Assembly: GCA_024663395.1 (NCBI GenBank)
Contig: JANFAH010000016.1
Span: forward strand, 682,001 to 746,000
DNA length: 64,000 nucleotides
Source: Pisolithus tinctorius
Lineage: Eukaryota; Basidiomycota; Agaricomycetes; Boletales; Pisolithaceae
Direction: 5' to 3'
Below the pieces are notes generated by a model, which saw only the letters and a list, made by a program, of their open reading frames with translations, ran no database searches and was not told the origin of the DNA. The position numbers and the translations under genes are program-made. Shown here piece after piece: positions 54,286-64,000 of the stretch (position 1 is the stretch's first letter; the number at the start of each line of letters is the position of its first letter).

Positions 54286-56101
54286 TCACGCACTCTCTTC
54301 TGCATAGAACCCATCAAAATCCCAGCGGTCTTCATGCTCGCCCTCGCGCATCCATCCCAGCCTATTCTGCGTCAACATTGCAATACGCAAGAACACAGTT
54401 CCATCCAGCTCTTTCAGCCCTACCTTCTCCTCCGCCTCGTCCTCCCTAGCCAGCTGCGCAGCACTCAAACTCCGACCTTCCACCAGCCCAGATAGTTCAC
54501 CTTTCCTGCGGGTGCCGTACAGGGCAGAATAATGTGCCAAGGCACGTTGCGCCTTGCACAGGTGCTCGTTGGGGTGAACAAGCACAGTTTGGATGAGAGG
54601 AAGCCACGTGTTAGGCGTTTGTGCTAAATCTGACGATGGGTCCGGTAGGGTGCCTGGGGCAGGAGATGTATGCACTCCAGGGACTTTATGTAGCAGATGT
54701 TGCGTCCCTTCGTAGAATGCTCGGACGTCTAGCTTTGGGCGACCGCGAGCGACATAGAATACGAGGGACGTGATGAAGTACGTGAGGAGAAAGAGCCTGC
54801 GAGACGAATACTTGGGAATATTCGCAACTAAGCTCGGAAGAAAGAGTGACGACGTCAAAAGATGCATGAGGAAGAAATCCGCCTTGAAGCGTTGGTTCGA
54901 GACGTGACCACCGACCCCGTAGATCAAGGTGTTCACCCAAGAGAGCTCCTCGATCGCGTCGGCTAGACCGACTTCGGAAGATATATCGAACTTCCACATT
55001 TCCACGTATTCGCGGATGGCCTTGCCGTATCTCTTGAGGCCCCCTGCAAGGAGGCCACCTTCGATTGGTTTGACGTTGGAAAAACGAGGATCACATGCGA
55101 TGAGAGATAAAATCGTCAATGCGCTCCGCGTACCACCTTTGATATTAGGTTCGGAGACGACGTCCGGGAACCAGGCTCTGTCGATTAAGTCTAAGTTGGA
55201 AGGGTGTACAGCAGTCATTGCCAACCCTATATTCTCGCACAGTGAATCAGCATGACGATATTAAAGACGGACACTAATACCTTCTGCGCTGACACCCGCC
55301 AGGCCAAACTCTGCTCCAAAACCGGTATGTATGAAAGGGTGAATGGCGCCCATGACGAATCGGGACAGCATTGCGGGTTGTTCGCCACCATCACGAGTAA
55401 AATTAGCAGCAGGAGAGAATACATATTCTTCCAAACACTCTGGAAGGCCGCGCTTGAGGACCTCAGCTGAGAAAAACTTGAGATAGGCCGAGTAATAACT
55501 ATGTAATAAGTCCGCGATTAGTTAAAGATGCCGGGCTAGTGTGCGGGTAGGACAAAAAGGAGGAACTACGTACCGTTCATCGTCGAGATGCTTGTGGACA
55601 TTATCGTGTGTGACGTGTCCAGGCGATTCGAATGCAGGCCGCTGGTACACACAGTGCGTCGCATATGCGGCATCTATGACTGGACCACTAGCGCCCATCG
55701 CCCAGATAGAAAGCAGGTGATGCGGGGCATGACTAATACAAAGCCTGTCAATTCTAACATGAAAACTAAAGCACCTGAGCGCACTTGTGGAATCCTTTGT
55801 AATTGAAGAAGATATGCCAGGCAACGTGGTTGTGGGACAACGTTCGGATGAGAGCATCTGTCGATTCAGGATCAGCCCCTGGAAATCTCTGAGGGCTTAT
55901 CGCAGACAGAGGAGGCTTTGGGACATAGAAAAGCTGCTCCATGTAAGGTGGCTTGGGAGGGACTTGGATGGTAGCAGCAGCCTCGGCCGAGTACGGACTG
56001 ATGCCATGTGCACTAGTAGGCGGTACGACGACGGGGATCTCAGGCTTGCGATGAAACGGGTAATCAGCAGTCTGATCAAGCTCGGGGGAAACCTCAGCCA
56101 T
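54286..56101 (-). CDS. Questin-oxidase-like protein (DUF4243/AflY family), copy 1
   Basis: The start MAEVSPELDQTADYP at 56101 is in a strong context (ACCATGG). An exon with HNHVAWHIFFNYKGFHN joins HAPHHLLSIWAMGASGPVI. Later exons give NPQCCPDSSWAPF-region residues, AVHPSNLDLIDRAWFPD, ALTILSLIACDPRFSNV, ADAIEELSWVNTLIYGVGG, KADFFLMHLLTSSLFLP and VLVHPNEHLCKAQRALAHY. This family includes AflY and questin oxidase, Baeyer-Villiger-type enzymes that open anthraquinone rings without a flavin motif, plus many fungal homologues of unknown substrate. No polyketide synthase is in the window, so a pathway cannot be assigned. Confidence 0.85.
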
Positions 56102-56290
56102 GGTTATCAGCACAGATCAACAGTGCGGGGAAAAGATGGGAATTGGAAGCCTGCTGGCCCCTCAACTGAGCATATGCAACCATCCTTATGTACGCCCATT
56201 ATTCGTGACGTCAGCTGATTAAGTCAAACGATCTATTTCATTTGTAAGAGGGCGCAGTACCGCAATGATATCCATTTCAGTAGTCGGGCA

Positions 56291-58188
56291 CTAGGCCTTC
56301 CCTTGTGCTTCCAACATTGCCAAATCGTCATACGCCTTCTGCTCAAACTCCTGATAGTTCCAAATCCCAGTGTTAGCCTCACCCTGGACTACCCAACCCA
56401 ACGCTGCACTCGTGAGCCACGCAACTCGTAAGAACACCGAGCCGTCCAGGTAGGCGTAGTTGGGATCCACATCCACCCCATCCTTAGACAACGACTCCAT
56501 CACAAAGCCGGCTTGCCGGTGACCGTACAGTGTCGCAAAATGCGCGAGTGCACGTTGGAATTTGCACAAGTGCTCGTTTGGATGGACGATCGCATTTGCG
56601 AGGATTGGATACCACGGATTGGGGACTAACGCGTACGGAGAGTTGGGAGACGGAAGAGCGTCAGATGCAGCAGCGGGCTGGGGACCCGGAAGAGTCGTTG
56701 AGTGCTTTGCAGACGGGGAATTTGGGAACGGCGGAAGCGGGGTGGCGGTAAATTCTTTCACCGGGAAGGGGGATCTCCCACGGACCACCCACCACGTGAT
56801 GCTTGTCAAGAAGTGGGCACGAAGCAGCAATGTCTGAGACCGACGCGATATATGGGCACAAAGGGACGGCAAAAAGAGAGCAGATGTGACGATATGGCCG
56901 CTATACAGATAATCAGCCCATCAGAAATGATCAGATCCGGCCATATCGCATGGGATATACACACGTGAAGAAGTCGGCACGATATTCGGCATCGTCGCCA
57001 TCCCAGCTTCCGACGCCGTACATGAGCATGTCGGCGAAGATGATCTCCTCTAGGTACTTTTCCAAGTCTTCTTGGTTCTCGATGTTGCAATCCCACATTT
57101 CGGCGTACTTGTTAAAGATTTCGCCATGTGACTCGAGCATGGCAGCAAACTCGTGCTTGTCGAGAACTCTCGAACCGAAGAAGCGCGTATCTCGGAGCAT
57201 GAGTGACAAGATATTCAACGCTCTAAGGCGTGTGCCAGACTTGGGCATCCATTCAGGCTCTGAGTTGGAAGTTAGTGAGACCAAGCGCTAATCTGTACCC
57301 CACATACCTTGTTTCTCTAACTCTGTGAGTGGAGTGGTACGCTCGGGAGTAAACAGAAGGCGTGAGATGAGCGTCGTCGCGCCCGCAGGATGGACGGCAG
57401 TCCAGGCCAGACCTGCAACAGGCGGGTGAACGGATGTAGCGGTGGAACGAATTAGTTCCCTACCTTCCGCGATCATGCCTAGGAGGCCAAACTCGGCACC
57501 ATATCCGACGTGAATGATGGGGTGTAAAAGAATTTCCAAGAACCTGTTTAACATTTCTGGCTGTTGAGTGCCCTCCTTTGGCGTCCTAATGTTGTAGTAA
57601 TCAGAGAAGATATATTTTTCTATGATATCAGGGATGGTTGCGCCAGGTTGGAGGACGATACGGTGGAAGTAATCGAGATACGCATTGTAATTCCTAGGAT
57701 GGGAGATGGGTTGACTGATCTGGGGGGATCTGAGAGGCAAGGACGTACTGGTCATTTCCGAGATAATCAGTGAAATTCTCGTCGGTGATCACCACGTTTT
57801 CGGGTGCAACGAATGCAATTCGCTGATGGTCAAGATGAGTAAGCTCATAGGCAGCGGTAATCACCGGGCCTGGTGCCCCAAGTGCGTAGATGGCGAGCAA
57901 GTGATGAGTGGAATGGCTGATCGCAGAGGGAAGTCAGGTCGAAACGCGGGCATGAGAGGGGAGGACATACTTGTGGAAACTGAACCGGTTGAAGAATACG
58001 TGGCTCCTTTCGTGGTTGTCTCTGAGTGCGGTGAGTAACGCAGCCAATGCATCGGGACCGTTGTTCGCGATGCGAGTAGGAGCCAGCACAGACGGGGGTG
58101 GTTTGAGCCCGGGGAAGAGACGAGCGAGCACCTCCGGGGAGGAGGGTTTAGCAGGGACAATGATCTCTGGGGGGGCAGACGTGGCCAT
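56291..58188 (-). CDS. Questin-oxidase-like protein (DUF4243/AflY family), copy 2
   Basis: The start MATSAPPEIIVPAKPSSP is at 58188, again in ACCATGG. Conserved steps match copy 1: HERSHVFFNRFSFHK, HHLLAIYALGAPGPVITAAY, NYNAYLDYFHRIV, IHVGYGAEFGLLGMIAEGREL, AVHPAGATTLISRLLF, ALNILSLMLRDTRFFG, EIIFADMLMYGVGSWDGDD, LLLRAHFLTSITWWVV and AIVHPNEHLCKFQRALAHF. It ends MLEAQGKA. The gene is in tandem with copy 1, and its 3' half was copied to 26.1-27.2 kb. The two proteins are clearly paralogous but well diverged. Confidence 0.87.
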
Positions 58189-58420
58189 GGTTAGTAACTA
58201 AATCACTGGGACGTGGATTGCCTCTGGCTTTTAAGGCCTGGCCGTCGTCGATAAGGCGTGGCTGTCATTGGGCTTAGTCGGCTGCAGCGGAGAGTATACG
58301 GAACAGCCAGCACAGGCTCGGCTAATTGATTGGATAAGCACAGGGGCTATTTTTGCTTATCTAAGCCATGACTCGAGATTTTGCCATCCGACCTCCGACT
58401 TCCGAAAGTCCAATTACCGC
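58189..58420. promoter_or_regulatory. Bidirectional promoter, questin-oxidase-like copy 2 and VARS
   Basis: About 232 bp separate the oxidase start from the upstream synthetase start. This segment is part of the 1365 bp missing from the copy at 27.18 kb. Confidence 0.45.
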
Positions 58421-61400
58421 ATGGTCATCTCGGTTTATTATCGATATCTCAGACTTGCCTATCGACATCACCGACCATCATTGTATTTTTCTGGCATGCA
58501 CACCGCAGGGGCAGGGGAAGGGGCGCCACAAGTGGATGGTGTCCCATCCAAACATGCAGGTAGAAACTAATGGCACCTGCTACTAATTTGAAGACATTGA
58601 TGATCATCTCTTACAGCTAAAAAAGAGGCAAAGAGGCTGGAGAAAGAAGCTAAATTAGCTGCAAAACAACTAAAACAGGCTGCCCCTGCTTCAGACAAGA
58701 AAGCGAAGGCAGACAAGGAGAAAACATTGAAAGTGGAAGAGACTGTTTTCGAGAACACCACTCCCAAGGGAGAGAAGAAGGGTATGTTGCTTGATCAATG
58801 ATTTCATCTCAGTCTCTAAGGATGACCCTGCGTTTCCAGACATGTCTCAGCCAATGGCCGCAAGTTATAATCCGCACGCCGTGGAGGCCGCTTGGTACGA
58901 TTGGTGGGAAGCGCAGGGATTCTTTAAACCCCAGACACAGTCTGACGGGACCGCCAAACCCGAAGGACAATTTGTCATCCCCGCCCCTCCTCCAAACGTG
59001 ACCGGGAGCTTGCATATTGGTCACGCGCTCACTGTTGCCATCCAAGACTGTCTGGTGCGCTGGTGAGTATCAGCAGTTTCTCCCAACATTCAAATCCACA
59101 CTGACTTCCCGTGTTTGAAGGAACCGTATGTTGGGCAAGACGACTCTTTTTGTCCCCGGATTTGATCACGCTGGTATCTCCACCCAGTCCGTTGTTGAGC
59201 GGAGGCTATACAAGTTAGAGGGAAAGACGCGACACGATCTGGGCAGGGAAACTTTCCTGGCGAAAGTTTTGGACTGGAAGAACGAGTAGGTTGATTTGCA
59301 CGCGTGGAATTTTGATCTCACTGACCCTGATGCAAGCTATCAAGCTCGTATCACTAATCAGCTACGCAGGCTCGGAGGAAGTTATGACTGGGATCGTGTC
59401 GCATTTACCATGGATCCAGTCAGTATCTGGGTTTTGCGATGCAAACTCTCTGCTGACGCGTCACAGTCACTCTCAAAAGCTGTCATCGAGACATTTTGTC
59501 GACTGCATGAAGGGGGCATCCTTTATCGCGCTAATCGCCTTGTCAACTGGTGTGTCAAGCTGAATACCACACTGTCCAATCTAGAGGTATAACCGAGATT
59601 CCCAAGGAGAACATAGTTTTGACTATCAGTACAGGTAGATCAAAAACAGCTAGAGGGTAGAACTCTCTTGAACGTACCGGGGTATGATCTAAAGGAGAAA
59701 TTCGAATTCGGTGTAATTACCTCTTTTGCGTACCCCATACAAGGCTCGGGTACGTGTTTTTTAAATGACCTTGCCTTCTAATTAATGGAATTGTTTTGTA
59801 GACGAGAAGATCGTCGTTGCTACTACGCGACCGGAAACGATGTTGGGAGATTCCGCAATTGCAGTACATCCTGATGACCCTCGGTATAAGGTGAGCGGCC
59901 GTGCAAGTCTACATACCCATCTGCTAAAATTTGCCTTAGCATCTCCACGGAAAATTCGCTAAACATCCTTTTGTCGACCGCCTTTTACCCATTGTTACCG
60001 ATGCTATTGTCGTAGACATGGAATTTGGCACTGGTGCCGTGAAGATCACACCTGCCCACGATCCAAACGACTACGAAGTTGGTGTGCGGCACGGATTAGA
60101 ATTCATCAATATCCTCAATGACGATGGAACATTAAATGCCAATGCGGGTGAGAAATTCCAGGTTAGCATTTTGGTTCTGCTGGGACAATGGTATTGACGG
60201 CTTCCTAGGGTATGAAAAGATTTCATGCGAGGAGAGAGGTCGTTAAAGCGCTCACGGAGGCCGGCCTTTTCATTGAGATAAAAGACAATCCAATGCAAAT
60301 CCCTATCTGCAGGTACGTGGTATTGTGCATCACTATACCCCGATCGCCTCAATAAGCGACAGCAAATCTGGAGATATCATCGAGCCCATACTGAAACCGC
60401 AGTGGTGGGTAAATTGTAAACCGCTTGCAGAAGAGGCAATCAAGGTATTAATTACGAGTTATCCTAGTGGAATATTGCAATAACCTGAATTGTTAGCGTA
60501 CTCGTAACGGGGAACTCATGATAAGTCCTAAGCAGTCAGAGGCGGATTGGTACCGGTGGCTGGAGAACATCCAGGACTGGTGTATCTCGCGTCAACTTTG
60601 GTGGGGCCATAGATGTCCTGCATACTTTGTTCGTGTTGAAGGCGTTGAGGCTGATGTCAGTGTCCTTCGTGCATCCTCATGGCACTATCTGACCAGATGC
60701 AGGTCAATGATGGCAAAAATTGGGTCGTCGGACGAACACTTGAAGAAGCTACTGCCCGAGCCAAAGCCCTGGCGAATGGTGCCAATTTCACGCTTGAACA
60801 GGACGAGGACGTTCTCGATACATGGTTTTCGTCTGGTCTCTGGCCCTTCTCGATCATGGGATGGCCAGAACGGGTACGTCGTCTCCATTCCCACGAATTT
60901 CAGGTAATAGACGTATACAGACTCCCGATCTCTCTCATTACTATCCTGCGAGCATGCTTGAGACAGGATGGGACATCCTCTTCTTCTGGGTGGCTCGCAT
61001 GGTTCTACTCGGAATATACCTAACTGACAAAGTCCCATTTTCGGAAGTGCTATGTCACGCCATGGTGCGCGACGCCCACGGTCGGAAGATGAGCAAATCC
61101 TTAGGCAATGTTGTCGATCCTTTGGATGTTATCTACGGACTACCCCTCGCAGATCTTCATAAGAAACTTTATGAAGGTAATTTAGATGAGAAAGAAATTA
61201 CCAAGGCAATCGCTGGGCAGAAGAAAGATTTCCCTAGAGGGATCCCGGAGTGCGGTACTGATGGCCTGCGTTTCGCTCTCTGCGCGTATTCCGGAGGAGG
61301 TGAGCACAGTTCTCGATTCTTCGGTCGCACTACGCTGAGCATACCTGGCAGGACGGGATATCAATCTCGACATTCTCCGCGTGGAGGGATATCGAAAGTT

Positions 61401-62673
61401 CTGCAACAAGATATTCAACGCAACCAAGTTCGCTATGCTCAAGCTGGACTCCACGTTCATTCCGAATGCTTTACCGACTGCAAGTACGCGTACTGTATCA
61501 TCTTCGTTATTCTAATACCCAACACAGCCCACTGGAAACGAGACCCTCGTGGAAAAATGGATCCTTCATAAACTCAACATAGCTTCAGCCAACGTCAACA
61601 GTTCTTTTGAGCAAAGAAATTTCATGGCGGCTACGACGGCAGTTTATAATTTCTGGCTCTATGAACTTTGTGATGTGTTCATCGTACGTCCCTCTGTGTC
61701 TGATCCTAGATGTACTAGCTGATTCCACCAACAGGAAGCTATGAAGCCAATGACTGATCCCACAGTTACTTTAGAGACTCGCATTTCGGCGCAGCAAACA
61801 CTTTATACATGCCTTGATTACGGACTCAGGCTTCTTCATCCGTTTATGCCTTTTGTCACTGAGGAGCTTTGGCAGCGCCTCCCTCGTAGAATAAATGACG
61901 GCCCATCCATAATGGTCTCCAGATACCCAACGCAGGTATGTTGCAACACGGTTTCAGACTGTATGTGCCCATGTCTTTCTCTATTCTGTAGGATGCATCT
62001 TTCGTCTTTAATGATGCCGAGAGTCAATTTGAACTTGTCTTTTCTGTGGTCCGCACTGGTCGTTCACTTGCGGCATCATACAATTTGCAGTCGGACATCC
62101 AATGTGAGTTTTCCTGCTCGATACCTGTGATTCGTCACTCATCGTGAATTGCTCAGTGTTTATTCATGCCAGTGATATTGCGGAAACGGCACTCCTCGAA
62201 TCTCAAGCACCGACTATAGGTTCACTAATTAAAGGGTGTACAAACGTGGCGGTTATAGGAGATTTGTCCCAGTTGCCACCTGGCTGTGGGTCAACTGCCC
62301 TGTCTCCAACAGTTGCTGTATACCTAGCTGTTCAGGTAAGCCTGATGATAGGAGGGTGATGGACTGACCTGACAACTAATCACGATGCAGGGCTTCATTG
62401 ATCTCGAAGCTGAGGTCGCAAAGTTGGAAAAGAAGATCCACGCTGTGAACCTTAACCTTGACAAGCTATTAAAAGTCATGTCGCAGCCTGACTACCGAGA
62501 CAGCGTACCAACGACAGTGCAACAAGCCAACGAGGATAAGGTTAGTTTGAGCTATGAATGAATCTTACTTGTTGCCGTGTTTATAATAACACTACTCCTT
62601 GTAGCAAAAAGTGCTTGAGGCAGAGATTGCGGCTTTGGAGCAGTCCAAGAGCATGTTTCAGAAGTTGCAGTGA
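58421..62673 (+). CDS. VAS1: Valyl-tRNA synthetase, probably cytosolic and mitochondrial
   Basis: A class I synthetase of about 1,000 residues that charges tRNA-Val. The ATG at 58421 gives [20 protein letters not shown], rich in Arg and without Asp/Glu; a second in-frame ATG at 58496 gives [12 protein letters not shown] followed by a Lys-rich appendix. More than a dozen introns restore: [19 protein letters not shown] (HIGH), [63 protein letters not shown] (editing domain), [47 protein letters not shown] (KMSKS), [16 protein letters not shown] (anticodon-binding) and a C-terminal coiled coil ending SMFQKLQ. Parent of the fragments at 20.9, 27.2 and probably 53.6 kb. Confidence 0.94.
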
Positions 62674-63776
62674 GCATTTTTGCATAAAACAGGTTTCAAA
62701 TGTATTAGTTGCCTCCACATCGAGTTTTATTCTTGCTCCATCCTTGACGTGAGAATACCCCTTGAAGGCTTGAACTTCCGTAAGGTTTGTGAGCTATAAT
62801 TCACCTGAGGGATTCCAGCTCCAAGCTGGACCAGTCCCAGATTCATGATGTGCATGACTGGGATGTCACACTTGGTATTCTTGTGAACACGTCCAACAGC
62901 TTCAGATTCTGGGATGTTCCTCGCCCTGGAACCTATTCCCATGGAGACAGATTATTTCCTTGGGAGGAAGCGCTCGGCCTCTCGGACATTCCTCCTGGGA
63001 ACAGAGGTCCTTTTTATCTCGAAATCCCTGCCATGCCCGCCGAGAATGGTGCTCCTTTCGCTCATGCGCAACCTCTAGTTGCCCTCTCTCCTACTCCATT
63101 TAATCAAAGTTACACGTCCTCCCTAGCTACCGTACTGTATCGTGAAATTGTCTATTAGTTGTAGCCACCACACTACATTGAAATTGGCAGTCTTTTGAAT
63201 TGTGCTTGCATTTCATGGTCGGGGGAAGGTACGATGCCAATTCTGCGCCGCCACATCTCAAAGGATTGTTGGACATCCTCGTGAAATGGCCAACAATTTT
63301 CTTCGATTGGCTGAGCATGCACGCCGAGGTCTCCACCCATAGCCACCTCACTCATTTTGAAAGAGGTCGTTGAGAAACGACGACAACGATCGGTCCCCTC
63401 TAAAGACAGAGCAACCCATGACAGATCTAAGACTATCTGGCGGTTTGTTCATGATGCTGCCTTGGACAACAGTTCACCAGCGGCACATTCAGAGTAATCT
63501 GGTCACATAACGCAGGGTGCCTCTTAGACTGAGTACCGAGGGTGTGTCTCGGGTGTGAGAATCGAGGCCCCCGTGTGCACTGTCGTTTAGGACGAGTGTA
63601 TAAAGGACGTACCAAAGAATGAATGGGTGAGTAGCAGTGGGGATAGGATCGTATCAACAGCTACATGCTCGCACCCCCTAATAATAATGGTTGGCTTGGA
63701 GGTGTATTTCCTTTTGTTTGGACCTAAACAACATCGAGCGTATTAGTCAGCCAATCTGCCTTCGACAACGACCACC
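62674..63776. other. Spacer with an unidentified open stretch
   Basis: A + strand frame at 62850-63158 reads like protein (NSFRFWDVPRPGTYSHGD, FYLEIPAMPAENGAPF) but has no ATG at its head and no family I recognise; it may be an exon or a gene fragment. The right end should hold the mago nashi promoter. Confidence 0.35.
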
Positions 63777-64000
63777 ATGGCATCCTACGACAGCGATCCG
63801 TTCTACCTCAGGTGAGCCAGCCTATCAGACTCATCTAAAGCATTATTTACCCATAATATATCTAGGTACTAGTGCGTGCATCATATCATCACGTCTACGC
63901 GAGCGGCAGGCTGACTCGTGCGTGTAGCACCGGTCACTCCGGTAAACACGGCCACGAGTTCCTCGAGTTCGAGTACTCACATGGTCGCCTGCGCTATGCC
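63777..64000 (+). CDS. MAGO: Mago nashi homologue, exon junction complex (cut by the window edge)
   Basis: Mago pairs with Y14 in the exon junction complex. Exon 1 (63777-63811, context CACCACCATGG) gives MASYDSDPFYL. Intron 63812-63865 is followed by a 6-nt exon (63866-63871), intron 63872-63927 and an exon from 63928. The joined protein reads FYLRYYTGHSGKHGHEFLEF and continues EYSHGRLRYA, the invariant mago N-terminus. The rest lies beyond the window. Confidence 0.9.

Noticed and set aside
1..64000. CRISPR arrays, operons, ribosome binding sites or prophage
   Set aside because: The window is intron-rich eukaryotic nuclear DNA; no regularly spaced repeats or bacterial signals were found.

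Overview
The window is nuclear DNA of a filamentous fungus, most likely an agaricomycete basidiomycete. Coding regions are broken by many short (about 45-60 nt) GT-AG introns, and the conserved genes read like mushroom-forming fungi: an AUR1-type IPC synthase, a Rua1-domain regulator, a TKL kinase with a long N-terminal region, questin-oxidase-like enzymes and lineage-specific F-box genes. No contig-scale bacterial, viral or organellar signal was seen. Intron boundaries were worked out by eye from reading frame and family similarity, so they are inference at single-base level.

Layout. 0-3.1 kb: a Gvp36-type BAR gene with frameshifts, an intron-containing tRNA-Thr(UGU) and a decayed Cdc4-like F-box/WD40 pseudogene. 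4.4-17.9 kb is ordinary gene-rich DNA: 26S proteasome ATPase RPT4 (+), aldehyde dehydrogenase (-), an unknown nuclear-looking protein (-), a tRNA-derived SINE-like element, AUR1 (+), casein kinase 1 (-), mitoribosomal uS10m (+) and SUS1/ENY2 (-). 18-31.5 kb is an unstable, repeat-rich block: F-box fragments, three copies of a small PY-motif membrane-protein gene, a membrane-protein gene with a late nonsense codon, a Helitron remnant, and displaced pieces of a questin oxidase and a valyl-tRNA synthetase gene. 32-37.6 kb: Rua1-like regulator (-), p24/emp24 cargo receptor (+), another F-box fragment (+) and a phytanoyl-CoA dioxygenase (-). 38.7-43.1 kb: one intact and one decayed F-box gene. 44-50.3 kb: a protein built from five dsRNA-binding-like domains (-), ribosomal protein eS10 (+) and TVP38 (+). 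51.2-53.4 kb: TKL kinase (+). 53.4-54.2 kb: a stretch of about 746 bp without a single CpG. 54.3-62.7 kb: two tandem questin-oxidase-like genes (-) and full-length valyl-tRNA synthetase (+), the parental locus of the displaced copies. The right edge cuts a mago nashi gene (+) that has a 6-nt exon.

The genes do not form one pathway. Housekeeping functions (proteolysis, translation, sphingolipid synthesis, ER-Golgi traffic, mRNA export, exon junction complex) alternate with fast-evolving families. The most unusual things are the five-fold dsRBD-like protein, the chain of segmental duplications that carried questin oxidase plus valyl-tRNA synthetase DNA from 56-60 kb to 26-29 kb and partly on to 21 kb, and the CpG-free block that appears to hold a further, deaminated fragment of the same synthetase gene.
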